35,123 bases of DNA from an uncultured bacterium (GCA_949297715.1 CASFTJ010000023.1:1-35123), one strand, 5' to 3'; positions 15,148-22,827 are shown, numbered from the stretch's first letter. Notes: a model not told the origin generated them from the letters alone. Numbers and translations are program-made.

Positions 15148-15231
15148 CCGAGTAGAAAAAGAGTAAAAAGAGTAATTACGGTTCACATGGTTTGATTATT
15201 TCCGACCCACGAAATCCGCAACACAAGCTGA

Positions 15232-15258
15232 TTGCCCGAAATAATCGCACCATCTGCC
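15232..15258 (-). repeat. Candidate transposase/operator site, copy 3
   Basis: Nearest to the phage end, starting about 37 bp inside the TG terminus at 15295. One difference from copy 2. Confidence 0.5.
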
Positions 15259-15293
15259 CTACGCAAAACACTCACTTCAATACAATTAAAGTA

Positions 15294-15295
15294 CA
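15294..15295 (-). mobile_element. Proposed terminal dinucleotide (TG) of the Mu-like prophage
   Basis: On the minus strand tRNA-Ser(CGA) sequence ends at ...GGATCTCG (15296). The next bases are TGTACTTTAATTG, no longer tRNA. Mu-family ends begin 5'-TG, so the phage end is placed here. The other end and the 5-bp target duplication are not found in the window. Confidence 0.5.
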
Positions 15296-15331
15296 CGAGA
15301 TCCGCACCTTAAGCCACTCGGACACCTCTCC
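15296..15331 (-). pseudogene. tRNA-Ser(CGA), 5' half only
   Basis: Minus strand: GGAGAGG acceptor strand, TGTCCGAGTGGCTTAAGG D-arm, then GTGCGGATCTCG. Lined up with the intact tRNA-Ser(GGA) at 19755, the anticodon stem CGGAT and loop start CTCG give anticodon CGA. The sequence leaves the tRNA pattern right at the anticodon, so the gene is split. It lies 68 bp downstream of tRNA-Met, as in a tRNA cluster. Confidence 0.65.
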
Positions 15332-15399
15332 GTATAGGTTTTAGATTTATTTTATTAAATTGATTAGCTTTTTATATTCTCTAATTCTCATTAAAAAAC

Positions 15400-15471
<72 letters not shown>

Positions 15472-15774
15472 AGAGATATTTAATTTTTATTTGGAACCCT
15501 TAGCGGTAGCTGCGCTACCTTCCCTCTCACAAACGATACTAAATCGTTTGTTCGGCAGAGTGCCACAGTCCCAGAGATATTTAATTTTCATTTGGAACCC
15601 TTAGCGGTAGCTGCGCTACCTTCCCTCTCACAAACGATACTAAATCGTTTGTTCGGCAGAGTGCCACAGTTCCAGAGATATTTAATTTTTATTTGGAACT
15701 TTTAGCGGTAGCTGCGCTACCTTCCCTCTCACAAACGATACTAAATCGTTTGTTCGGCAGAGTGCCACAGTCCC
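15472..15774 (-). repeat. Three 101-bp tandem units carrying the tRNA-Met 5' end
   Basis: Exact 101-bp spacing: GCCACAGTCC starts at 15461 (in the tRNA), 15562, 15663 and 15764. On the minus strand each unit begins with the first roughly 11 nt of the tRNA (GGGACTGTGGC), then ACTCTGCCG, a 10-bp hairpin (ACAAACGATTTAGTATCGTTTGT type), GAGAGGGAA, palindrome GGTAGC-GCA-GCTACC, GCTAAGGGTTCC and an A/T spacer. Units are nearly identical. In the outermost, GGAACT can pair AGTTCC; in the others GGGACT pairs GGTTCC with wobbles, as if an acceptor-like stem were kept. Confidence 0.8.
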
Positions 15775-15870
15775 AAATTATTTAACCGAAATGCATTTCC
15801 CAGCTCTCAAGTTTGACCTGTAAAGTACAATTTCCGTATGTCTCTAAGTTACCAGAAAATATAACAAAAA

Positions 15871-16917
15871 TCAAGCATTTATTTTTTCGGGTTCTTTAAG
15901 GTCTAAAAAAAAATCTTTTTCAATTATTTCATTTGCGGGTATTGTTTGTTCATTTATATCGGATAAAATTCGGCTGTTTGAAGCTATTATACAGTTTTTT
16001 AAAACTGTATTGTCTGCAATTTCAACGTTATCCCATATTATGCAGTTTTGAATAACTACGTTTTTGCCGAGTTTGCAGTTAAAACCGATTGTTGAAACCC
16101 CTCTAAATTCGGTATCTGAGGGGATTTCTGATTGCGAGATATATTTTCCGCCGTTTTGTTCATGTATTGGAGCATGTTGAAATTCGCATAACCCTTCAAA
16201 TAAATCTTTATGTGATTGTTTATATTGAGAAATAGTGCCTATATCTGTCCAGTATTCATTGATTTCAAATGTGTTTATACCGCATTTCTTTAGCAATTCG
16301 GGAAATACATTTTTGGCAAAATCGTAGAAGGTATTTTCAGGAATATAATCAAAAATTTCATAATTAAAAATATAAATTCCGGTATTTATGTAATTGCTTT
16401 TAGCTTTTTCGACGGAGGGTTTTTCCTGAAATTCTTTAATAAAGCCATTTTTATCAGTTACAACAACGCCAAAATGAGAAACTTCTTCATGCGGAATTCT
16501 TTTAATTCCAATAGTTGCGACCGCATTACTTGCAAGATGTTTTTCGATCCCTTTTTGAATATCGGCATTAGTTAAGCCGTCACCTGATAAAACTACAAAA
16601 ACATCTCCCTTAGTAAAAAAACTCTGGCATTTTTTTAGTCCGCCGGCCGTTCCTGAAAGCGTTTCTTCTTTTATATAATTAAAGTTAATACCTAAATTGT
16701 TGTTTTTATAGCGGTCGATGATTTTGTCAGCAAGGTAGTATGTATTTGCTATAACATTTGTAATCCCTATGTTTCTAAGCTTTTCAAGCAAAATATCCAT
16801 GACCGGTTTGTTTGCTATCGGAATTAAGGGTTTGGGAACCGTAAACGTAAGCGGTTCAAGCCTTGATCCGACACCTGCTGACATTATCATTGCTTTTGTA
16901 ACAACTTGTTTTTCCAT
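15871..16917 (-). CDS. NDP-sugar nucleotidyltransferase (mannose-1-P guanylyltransferase-like)
   Basis: 348 residues. The N-terminal Rossmann-type nucleotidyltransferase domain has AMIMSAGVGSRLEPLTFTVP then KPLIPIANKP, the nucleotide-binding and substrate signature of the GlmU/GMPP/RfbA group. GGLKKC, VVLSGDGLTN (metal Asp), FQEKPS, NYINTGIYIF and EYWTDIGT follow. From about residue 255 a left-handed beta-helix hexapeptide segment (GFNCKLGKNVVIQNCIIWD) closes the protein. GMPPB-like enzymes charge mannose-1-P or glucose-1-P for cell-surface glycans; the exact sugar cannot be read. AAGGGG lies just before the start. Confidence 0.75.
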   Translation of the reverse strand: MEKQVVTKAMIMSAGVGSRLEPLTFTVPKPLIPIANKPVMDILLEKLRNIGITNVIANTYYLADKIIDRYKNNNLGINFNYIKEETLSGTAGGLKKCQSFFTKGDVFVVLSGDGLTNADIQKGIEKHLASNAVATIGIKRIPHEEVSHFGVVVTDKNGFIKEFQEKPSVEKAKSNYINTGIYIFNYEIFDYIPENTFYDFAKNVFPELLKKCGINTFEINEYWTDIGTISQYKQSHKDLFEGLCEFQHAPIHEQNGGKYISQSEIPSDTEFRGVSTIGFNCKLGKNVVIQNCIIWDNVEIADNTVLKNCIIASNSRILSDINEQTIPANEIIEKDFFLDLKEPEKINA

Positions 16918-16985
16918 TACACCCCTTGTAAACTGACACTGTTAATTCTCTCATAAAAAAATGTTAATTGCAATATTATAAATAC

Positions 16986-17013
16986 TTGTAAAAAAAGAAT
17001 GTTCGGATATAAT
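16986..17013 (+). promoter_or_regulatory. Promoter of tRNA-Lys
   Basis: -35 TTGTAA (16986-16991), 16-bp spacer, -10 TATAAT (17008-17013), 33 bp before the tRNA. Confidence 0.55.
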
Positions 17014-17046
17014 TAAGTAGTAGTTGAAATTTAAATAACAAGATAT

Positions 17047-17118
17047 GGGCGCGTGGCGCAGTGGTAGCGCAGTTGACTCTTAATCAATTGGTCGTGGGTT
17101 CGAATCCCACTGCGCCCA
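17047..17118 (+). tRNA. tRNA-Lys (CTT)
   Basis: 72 nt: acceptor GGGCGCG / TGCGCCC with A, D-arm GCGCAGTGGTAGCGC, anticodon stem TTGA/TCAA with loop CTCTTAA (CTT), T-arm GTGGGTTCGAATCCCAC. CCA not encoded. Confidence 0.92.
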
Positions 17119-17127
17119 GTTTTATAA

Positions 17128-17154
17128 AAAAGAGGGTTAATACCTTCTTTTTTT
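17128..17154 (+). terminator. Terminator after tRNA-Lys
   Basis: AAAAGAGGG - TTAATA - CCTTCTTTT stem with one G-T pair, followed by more T residues. Confidence 0.6.
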
Positions 17155-17206
17155 ATTCTATATAAGCTGCATTGCTGAAGTAATTCGATTTTATTAATAG
17201 TGTTTA

Positions 17207-17774
17207 TTATTTTTCAGTTTTTTTTATCCATTCCATTTGGTAAGAATCTTGTGAAACCATTCTGAAACCGTATTTTTTGTAAAATCGCATTGAAGATGAG
17301 TTTGCACGAAGGGTTATTCTATTATTTATTTGTTTTAGGTATTCAATAATTGATGTCCCTATGTTTTTGAAAGCTCTTGGAATATATGAATATACAAGAT
17401 TTGGGTCTGTTTGTAAATAAATAATTTCAGTTTCCTTTTTTCTGATTTTATGAATTTCAGCTGCGCAGGTAACTGCTTTAACGTCTAATTTTTTGAAATT
17501 ATCCTCTTGTGTCTAAAACAATAAATATCTGTGCATCTTCGTTTTTTTTAGAATGCTTATAAGCTCTTTTGGCATGTAAAGCCATGTTATTCACGTAGCT
17601 GTCACTGCCAAAATGCATTGCAATTTTATCAAGGGCTTTAACATCTCTTATATTACTAGGATTTAATTCTACCAAATTTGCGTATGTTGGTGTATAAGTT
17701 TTATCAATGTAGGAATATTTTTTTATCGGCATTTTTTGTATAAACTTTGCGCCAAATGATATATTAGTGTTCAT
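17207..17774 (-). pseudogene. GNAT-type acetyltransferase, frameshifted
   Basis: The first frame (17774-17499) begins MNTNISFGAKF and ends QIFIVLDTRG-TAA. A second frame picks up at once with DNFKKLDVKAVTCAAEIHKI and runs to RANSSSMRFYKKYGFRM and MEWIKKTEK, stop at 17207. The whole is about 188 residues. The final NSSSMRFYKKYGF is the usual GNAT acetyl-CoA-side helix. The join ACAAGAGGATAAT lacks two bases (or has one extra) relative to an uninterrupted DTRE-DNFKK reading. The N-terminal F-G-A-K motif recurs in other genes here. Inactive unless the shift is a sequencing error. Confidence 0.65.
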
Positions 17775-17789
17775 TTTTATAAATTCAAA

Positions 17790-18350
17790 CTAGTCAAGCT
17801 TAGCACCCCAGAATTCCAATTTCTCCAGGTTTTCCTGAAGATATTGGGCATCTCTTTCTTTAGGCTGAAAGTAAAAGTATAAAGCTTTTTTCTTTGGATT
17901 AATTACACAAAAACTTCTGCAAACTTTTCTCAATTCTTTTTCCATTTTGATAATTCGTTCGCCCTTTTCGCCTTCAAATAAAAGGTTATTTCTTACAATT
18001 GTTAATTCTGAAAAATTATAAAGCTCATTAAGTTCTTCATTTTTAATAGCGACATCTAAAGAATCCTGAAAATTTTTCGGGTATTTATAAAGGGGATCGC
18101 TTTGGGCTGTGTATAATACAAGCATTTTACCGCTTGTATAATCATCATAATAATAACTATCCTGACTTGCCATATAAGCTGCTAAATCTTCTGAAATTTC
18201 TTCATATCCGTATGGCGTTTTGTCTACATGGAAAAAAGTAAAATAAAAAATTATGCAAAGAACAAATAATCCAACAACTGATAAAATCTCTTTCATTCCT
18301 AAAGTAGAAACTTTTTTCTCAAACTTATTTACATAGTTATTATTATCCAT
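17790..18350 (-). CDS. Single-pass membrane protein, unknown
   Basis: 186 residues. A cytoplasmic start rich in Asn/Lys (MDNNNYVNKFEKKVST), one transmembrane helix (ILSVVGLFVLCIIFYFTFF, about residues 22-40), then an acidic exported domain. The latter has KMLVLYTAQSDPLYKYP, an Leu/Glu-rich helix (VAIKNEELNELYNF), CRSFC and LYFYFQPKERDAQYLQENLE. The CxxxC and strand/helix pattern faintly recall a degenerate thioredoxin fold; this is only an impression. It lies 15 bp before the GNAT start, so they may be cotranscribed. Confidence 0.6.
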   Translation of the reverse strand: MDNNNYVNKFEKKVSTLGMKEILSVVGLFVLCIIFYFTFFHVDKTPYGYEEISEDLAAYMASQDSYYYDDYTSGKMLVLYTAQSDPLYKYPKNFQDSLDVAIKNEELNELYNFSELTIVRNNLLFEGEKGERIIKMEKELRKVCRSFCVINPKKKALYFYFQPKERDAQYLQENLEKLEFWGAKLD

Positions 18351-18420
18351 ACATTAATTTTATAAAATTGAATTATTTATGTCAATATTGATTAGTTCAA
18401 AATCAATTATATGTATTATT

Positions 18421-19701
18421 TTAAAATTCTGAAAGCTCATTAAATAGTGCTTCAAATTCCGGAAATGAAATATTTACCCATTCAAAGCTGTTTATGGAAA
18501 TTGGGGTTTCACAAACAAGCCCTGCGACATAAAGACTCATTGCCAGCCTGTGATCATGGTGGCATTCGACAGATGCTCCGCCTGTAAGGTTTGTTTTGCC
18601 AAAAACTATAAAGCCGTCAGGTGTTTCCTTTATTATTGCGCCTAATTTAGAAAGCTCCTGAACTATTGCTTTAATTCTGTCGGATTCTTTATTTCTCAAA
18701 TCTTCTGCGTTTTTAACAACGGTTTCGCCTTCAGCTTGGGCTGCGATAACTGCAATTATAGGCAATTCATCAATTAATCTTGGAATTAAAGCTTTTTCTA
18801 TAGTGCAGCCTTTAAGATTAGAATATTTAATTCTGATATCTCCTGCCATTTCTCCTGAGCGGACGTAGCTGTCAAGAATTTCAATATTTCCGCCCATAAG
18901 TTTAATGACATCAATAATTCCTGTTCTTGTCGGGTTAAGTCCGACATTTTTAAGGATTATATCGGAATCCGGCACAATCAACGCCGCTGCAATAAAGAAA
19001 GCTGCTGAGGAAATATCTCCGCAAACATCAATAATAGAAGGTTTGAGTGAAGATCGTTTAATGGACGTTTTAAGTCCTGAAATTTGGATATCAGCGCCCA
19101 TGTGTTTAAGCATAATTTCAGTGTGGTTTCTGGAAAGGTATGGTTCTTCAAATCGTGTAAGCCCGTCAGCAAAAAGCCCTGCAAGAAGTACGCAGGATTT
19201 AACCTGAGCTGAGGCAAGTTTTGAGGAATATTCAATTCCAAAAAGCGGGCTTCCTGTAATTTCAAGGGGGGCATGACCATCTTGAGAATTTATTTTTGCG
19301 CCCATTAGTGTAAGCGGTTCAATAACACGCTTCATCGGACGTTTTGAAAGACTTTCATCTCCGGTCAGTGTTGAATTGAAATTTTGTCCAGCCAGAATTC
19401 CTGACATAAATCGCATTGTGGTTCCAGAATTTCCGCAATCAAGTATTTTAGAAGGTTTGGTTAGCTTTCCTGAGGAATTTATAACAAGAGTTGTTTCATC
19501 TTTAAATTCAGCCTGCACTCCGAGAGATTTTATAATTTCAAGCGAAGACAAAGGGTCTGCGCCTTTAGAAAAGTTGTTAACGGTTGAAATTCCGTCTGCA
19601 AGTGCTGAAAAAATAACTGCTCTGTGTGAAATTGATTTGTCTGAAGGGATTGTAACTGTACCTTTTAGAGGTTTTTCTGATTTTGATACTAATTTAATCA
19701 T
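18421..19701 (-). CDS. aroA: 3-phosphoshikimate 1-carboxyvinyltransferase (EPSP synthase)
   Basis: 426 residues, the normal length. It joins shikimate-3-phosphate and phosphoenolpyruvate in aromatic amino-acid synthesis. Visible signatures: GTVTIPSDKSISHRAVIFSA (S3P/PEP-binding Lys-Ser), ILDCGNSGTTMRFMSGILAG, SLSKRPMKRVIEPL, QVKSCVLLAGLFADG, RNHTEIMLKHMGADI, DELPIIAVIAAQAEGET, LRNKESDRI and HHDHRLAMSLYVAGL. All catalytic motifs are present. It stands alone between a tRNA and an unknown gene and is divergent from tRNA-Ser with a 53-bp gap. Confidence 0.95.
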   Translation of the reverse strand: MIKLVSKSEKPLKGTVTIPSDKSISHRAVIFSALADGISTVNNFSKGADPLSSLEIIKSLGVQAEFKDETTLVINSSGKLTKPSKILDCGNSGTTMRFMSGILAGQNFNSTLTGDESLSKRPMKRVIEPLTLMGAKINSQDGHAPLEITGSPLFGIEYSSKLASAQVKSCVLLAGLFADGLTRFEEPYLSRNHTEIMLKHMGADIQISGLKTSIKRSSLKPSIIDVCGDISSAAFFIAAALIVPDSDIILKNVGLNPTRTGIIDVIKLMGGNIEILDSYVRSGEMAGDIRIKYSNLKGCTIEKALIPRLIDELPIIAVIAAQAEGETVVKNAEDLRNKESDRIKAIVQELSKLGAIIKETPDGFIVFGKTNLTGGASVECHHDHRLAMSLYVAGLVCETPISINSFEWVNISFPEFEALFNELSEF

Positions 19702-19754
19702 AAAAAAATTGTATCATAAAAAATGTTTGTGATATATTAAAAAAGAAATCGTAA

Positions 19755-19841
19755 AGAGAGGTGTCCGAGCGGTTTAAGGTGCAATCTTGGAAAGGTTGTG
19801 TGGGAGCAATTCCACCGTGGGTTCGAATCCCATCCTCTCTG
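19755..19841 (+). tRNA. tRNA-Ser (GGA)
   Basis: 87 nt with a long variable arm: acceptor AGAGAGG / CCTCTCT with G discriminator, D-arm TGTCCGAGCGGTTTAAGG, anticodon stem CAATC/GGTTG with loop TTGGAAA (GGA), variable arm TGGGAGCAATTCCA, T-arm GTGGGTTCGAATCCCAT. CCA not encoded. Confidence 0.93.
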
Positions 19842-19848
19842 AATTGAA

Positions 19849-19878
19849 AACGGATGAGCTTTTGCTTGTCCGTTTTTT
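19849..19878 (+). terminator. Terminator after tRNA-Ser
   Basis: 11-bp stem AACGGATGAGC / GCTTGTCCGTT with two G-T pairs and a TTTT loop, followed by TTTT. Confidence 0.8.
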
Positions 19879-19933
19879 ATTGTTTTAATATATTTTTAAA
19901 TCCGTCTAAAATTTAGTCATTAAAATTTAGATA

Positions 19934-19963
19934 TTGACTGTATTTTAATGTCCGATTTATATA
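19934..19963 (+). promoter_or_regulatory. Sigma-70-like promoter
   Basis: TTGACT - 18 bp - TATATA. It would give an about 190-nt leader to the gene at 20158. Confidence 0.4.
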
Positions 19964-20097
19964 TAAGCTATCAACTGTCGATTTAGCAAAAAAAGACTTA
20001 CAGACTAAAAATGTTAAGTAAAGATGTAAGATTTTTATTTAATTTTGTCGATTTACAAGAATGATTGTATTAAGTATTGTAAAAAATATAGCTTAAA

Positions 20098-20116
20098 TAG
20101 CAAAAAATATTTTTAG
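20098..20116 (+). promoter_or_regulatory. A-tract/T-tract motif 42 bp before a start codon
   Basis: TAGCAAAAAATATTTTTAG, near palindrome. From its last base to the ATG at 20158 is 42 bp, exactly as for the related motif before 20933. Confidence 0.4.
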
Positions 20117-20157
20117 ATTTTTTAAATTCAGTGGGTTAAGTTGAAAGGAAGGATATT

Positions 20158-20610
20158 ATGACATTAGAAAAAATGAGTTTCCCAGTTTGTCCATATACTA
20201 TAAAAAATTTTTCATCAAAACAAGGTCAGTATTGTTTGAAATCAGATAGTGTTGTTAATACTAATAATTATGCACCTAGATACTTAAAATTATATAAAAA
20301 AGAAAATATTGATGGTTTAGATACATTTAGATTAGTAGCTCAAAAACGTGAAAATAAACTCTTTAAAGGAATGGACATTACTAAAGATTTATTTAATAGA
20401 GCTGGAGAACTAATAGAGCAATCTCATATTCGTTTTGACGAATTTCATAAAAAGATAGATGTCCAAGGTAAATCATTTAAAATGAGTAGACCAATGGAAC
20501 TCGGTTTGAGATCCAGCAATAGTTCTGATTTTAAAATTACAATGGGACTTAATAGTAGTATAACCCCTATGGTAAAAAGAGTTTTAAAATTAATTTCAAA
20601 TATGAAGTAA
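20158..20610 (+). CDS. Unrecognised protein of 150 residues
   Basis: Starts at ATG with GGAAGG 6 nt upstream. No signal peptide or membrane helix. Begins MTLEKMSFPVCPYTIKNFSS, has two early cysteines, a middle FRLVAQKRENKLFKGMDIT, then helix-rich, basic DLFNRAGELIEQSHIRFDEF and a C-terminal TPMVKRVLKLISNMK amphipathic helix. No family recognised. Its AT-rich setting and shared upstream motif link it to the next gene. Probably lineage-specific. Confidence 0.55.
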   Translation: MTLEKMSFPVCPYTIKNFSSKQGQYCLKSDSVVNTNNYAPRYLKLYKKENIDGLDTFRLVAQKRENKLFKGMDITKDLFNRAGELIEQSHIRFDEFHKKIDVQGKSFKMSRPMELGLRSSNSSDFKITMGLNSSITPMVKRVLKLISNMK

Positions 20611-20932
20611 ATCAAAATTATTCTAAAAAAGTTGTATCTGTAATTTAACGGGACATTTTATCAGAACGCATAAAAAGATTATTCGGTAAAATTAGCTTTG
20701 TGTTTGAGTTTTGGCAGTTGAAAACAATTTCAATTATGTATAAAAACTAAATACTCATTTTAACTGTTACTAATAATCATTTAAGGTGTTTCTTTACATT
20801 GACCAAATAAAATAAAAGTAATCATTTTTACTGTGAATTTTACTCAATTCAACTGTTAATTTAGCATGTAGCAAAAAAAATATTTTTTTAGTTTTCTATA
20901 ATTAGAAATTAAATTAAAAGGAGAATTAATTC
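20611..20932. other. AT-rich gap of 322 bp between two unknown genes
   Basis: No open frame of note. Contains the motif TAGC-A8-TAT7-AG at 20869/20870-20891, 42 bp before the next ATG, and AAAAGGAG as ribosome site. Otherwise A/T-rich with no clear RNA gene. Confidence 0.45.
20870..20891 (+). promoter_or_regulatory. Second copy of the A-tract/T-tract motif
   Basis: AGC-A8-TA-T7-AG, the longer version of the motif at 20098-20116, again 42 bp before the start codon (20933). Confidence 0.4.
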
Positions 20933-21340
20933 ATGTCAGAAACCGAATTAGGCGGGAGTCGTTTTAACCGAATAAACCATAACGCATATTGGGCAAATGC
21001 TCATTTAGATACAAGATTTCATATTGATGCTGAGATGATAGATGATAATTATAATCATCTACAAGATTGCATAAAACATCCGACAACCGGACTTTTGGCG
21101 GCTAAAAAGAACAGAACATACAATTATCCTGATTGTTATGAAAGAAATCTTCAAGATTTGTTGGCAGTGCCGAAAATGAAAAATTCGGCAGACTCTTTTG
21201 TAGATAAGTTTAATAAGTTATATCCAAAAACTGCTAAAGCCAGAAACTTCTTAATTAACACAGACAGTATAGTTTTAAATTATGTAAAACCAATCAAGAA
21301 AAGCTTAAGAAGAACTATTTTCAGGTTGTTAAATATATAA
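20933..21340 (+). CDS. Unrecognised protein of 135 residues
   Basis: AAAAGGAG 10 nt before the ATG. Soluble, His/Asn-rich first half (NRINHNAYWANAHLDTRFHI, NYNHLQDCIKHPTTG), then NYPDCYERNLQDLLAVPKM and a basic C-terminal YVKPIKKSLRRTIFRLLNI, which could be an amphipathic or membrane-binding helix. Two Cys. No family recognised. Converges on the metallopeptidase-like gene with 22 bp between stops. Confidence 0.55.
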   Translation: MSETELGGSRFNRINHNAYWANAHLDTRFHIDAEMIDDNYNHLQDCIKHPTTGLLAAKKNRTYNYPDCYERNLQDLLAVPKMKNSADSFVDKFNKLYPKTAKARNFLINTDSIVLNYVKPIKKSLRRTIFRLLNI

Positions 21341-21362
21341 AATTTTGTGTGATATCTAAGAA

Positions 21363-22409
21363 TTAAACTTTCATTTTGAATTTAATTAATTTTTTAAACA
21401 AGTCTGTCACTTCAGGCAGATATTTTTCATCCTGCATAATTCCCGAGAATATGCAAGCGATAAATTCTTGAGTCTTGCTAAGAGCGTAAGAGGGCAGGTT
21501 TAACTTTTTTAAATCTTTTTTATACTTAATCCTGCCCATAAAAATTTCAAAAAGCATATTGGATTTGGAATCAAAGCAATGACCTGTTTCGTGATAGATT
21601 ATATCAAACTCGTTAGCATAAATGTTTCCGTATTTATTTATTTCATCATATTTAAGATTTTGGGGTTTATTTAAATCAAGTTTTTTCAATCTGCTTTTGA
21701 CACGATTTGTAGATGTTACCAGCGAAAATTTTTCAAAAACCGATAAATCCTCAATATTTTCATAAGCTTTTTTGAGTTTTTCGCAATATTTTTCATAACC
21801 TTTGCCAAGATTATGTTTGGTTAGTTCTTCAAAGGAATTTTCTTTAACTATTAAATTCAACTTCTCTGCGTGATTTTCTATTTCATCTTTATTTATTCTG
21901 ATTGTATCGTCAAATATTGAATATGAGGCTGATTCATGTAAAAAATTTATTTGGTTAAATTTAAGATTTTGCGGGAAATAGACATTCCCTTGGAATCTGT
22001 TGGAAATATTTGTAAGTCCTTCATTAACCCAGTTAGCATAATTCAAATCGTTAATCTTAAAATTTTTGATACCGAGTTTTTCATTAGCAAAATCTTTTGC
22101 CTCTTTAATATTTTGAGCTTTTTTAAATTCAATATTTTCGTCTAATTTCTTTGGATTTTCTGTTATGCAAAATGTCAAACCTAATAAAATATTAGGAATT
22201 TTTTCCGCAATATCAGGTATGTCAACATCAAAAAGCTTAAGCAAACTTGTAATCAAGTACGTTCCGATAGTAGCTTGGGCAAAATTTTTCTTAGTCAGCA
22301 AATTTCCGGTAAGATTGCTAAAATTATTTTTCCCTTCAAAATTTGGGGTATATAAAGTTTTTTGATGTCGAAAGTTATAAACTTGATTTGAGTTTGCAGT
22401 TATTTTCAT
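21363..22409 (-). CDS. HETGH zinc-metallopeptidase-like protein
   Basis: 348 residues. The decisive motif is FDIIYHETGHCFDSKSNM: H273, E274 and H277 of HExxH. E315 in SKTQEFIACIFSG stands where gluzincins and several toxin-type zincins keep their third zinc ligand. The N-terminus carries YTPNFEGKN (F-x-G-K motif, residues 20-28) and a short hydrophobic stretch (ATIGTYLITSLLKLF). The middle is a Lys-rich helical region with KFNQINFLHESASYSIFDDT. No signal peptide. Its start overlaps the preceding gene by 35 nt, so they form one operon. Family cannot be named; peptidase activity is inferred from the motif. Confidence 0.6.
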   Translation of the reverse strand: MKITANSNQVYNFRHQKTLYTPNFEGKNNFSNLTGNLLTKKNFAQATIGTYLITSLLKLFDVDIPDIAEKIPNILLGLTFCITENPKKLDENIEFKKAQNIKEAKDFANEKLGIKNFKINDLNYANWVNEGLTNISNRFQGNVYFPQNLKFNQINFLHESASYSIFDDTIRINKDEIENHAEKLNLIVKENSFEELTKHNLGKGYEKYCEKLKKAYENIEDLSVFEKFSLVTSTNRVKSRLKKLDLNKPQNLKYDEINKYGNIYANEFDIIYHETGHCFDSKSNMLFEIFMGRIKYKKDLKKLNLPSYALSKTQEFIACIFSGIMQDEKYLPEVTDLFKKLIKFKMKV

Positions 22410-22827
22410 TTTTTATCAGTTGTTTTTTTGTACCGAATTTTTCTTCTAAAGAGTCGAGGTATTTCCAAATTAACTTATAAGCAGAAAGTTTTCTTTCATC
22501 GGAATTACCGCTAATAATGTTTGGTTTTGGAAAATTGACATCTCTGCTGTTTTGGCTTGGAAAATCGTGATATAAATATAATTTAGTTTTTAATTCTTTT
22601 GATTTATTCAAAAAAGTATCAGATGAATGTTCACGGAAATTAAAAATATTTATAAAGATGGTATCTTTATCAGTTGCAATTGTTTTAGCCTTATCTTCAA
22701 GTCTTTCAAAAGAATATTTAGGCAGCAAAGATTTAGGACCTTTGAAAAAGCCGCCTCCGCTAAGGTCAATTTTAGCATTGAAATTCGGGGTATGGCTGTT
22801 GTTTTGGGGTATTGCTTGAATCTTCAT
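22375..22827 (-). CDS. Unrecognised 150-residue protein with TPNFNAK motif
   Basis: Begins MKIQAIPQNNSHTPNFNAKI, then LSGGGFFKGPKSLLPKYSFE, IFINIFNFREHSSDTF, LYLYHDFPSQNS and SAYKLIWKYLDSLEEKFG. Soluble, no signal peptide. The N-terminal F-x-A-K motif is like the one in the overlapping downstream metallopeptidase-like gene. AAAGGACC lies before the start. No family recognised; possibly a partner of the HETGH protein because of the 35-nt overlap. Confidence 0.55.
   Translation of the reverse strand: MKIQAIPQNNSHTPNFNAKIDLSGGGFFKGPKSLLPKYSFERLEDKAKTIATDKDTIFINIFNFREHSSDTFLNKSKELKTKLYLYHDFPSQNSRDVNFPKPNIISGNSDERKLSAYKLIWKYLDSLEEKFGTKKQLIKNENNCKLKSSL

Larger units (their letters stand above)
14932..15295. 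other. Prophage terminal region with repeated transposase/repressor-type sites
   Basis: No supported gene. Three direct copies of a 25-bp site with pattern TTGCCC-G-AAATAATC-ACACCATCTG lie at 15044-15068 (19/25), 15121-15145 and 15232-15256. A partly matching inverted copy is at about 15188-15209. A second pair, CACGAAATCCGCAAC (15209-15223) and CACGAGATCCGCACC (15294-15308), is also present. Such clusters between a Mu-type end and its transposase gene are expected for transposase end-binding or repressor sites. Confidence 0.5.
19879..20157. other. AT-rich upstream region of the unknown gene at 20158
   Basis: No open frame. Contains a good promoter (TTGACT 19934-19939, 18-bp spacer, TATATA 19958-19963), two copies of TGTCGATTTA, and TAGC-A6-TAT5-AG at 20098-20116, which recurs before the next unknown gene. 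Confidence 0.45.

Noticed and set aside
14992-15186. 64-residue minus-strand frame in the phage end
   Set aside because: It is made of the repeated binding-site-like sequence (GRWCDYFGQ), has no family likeness and no good ribosome site.
15472-15774. CRISPR array
   Set aside because: The repeats are 101-bp, contiguous and without unique spacers, and copy the tRNA 5' end.
18905-19280. Frames on both strands inside aroA
   Set aside because: aroA shows every catalytic motif across this span; these are shadows.
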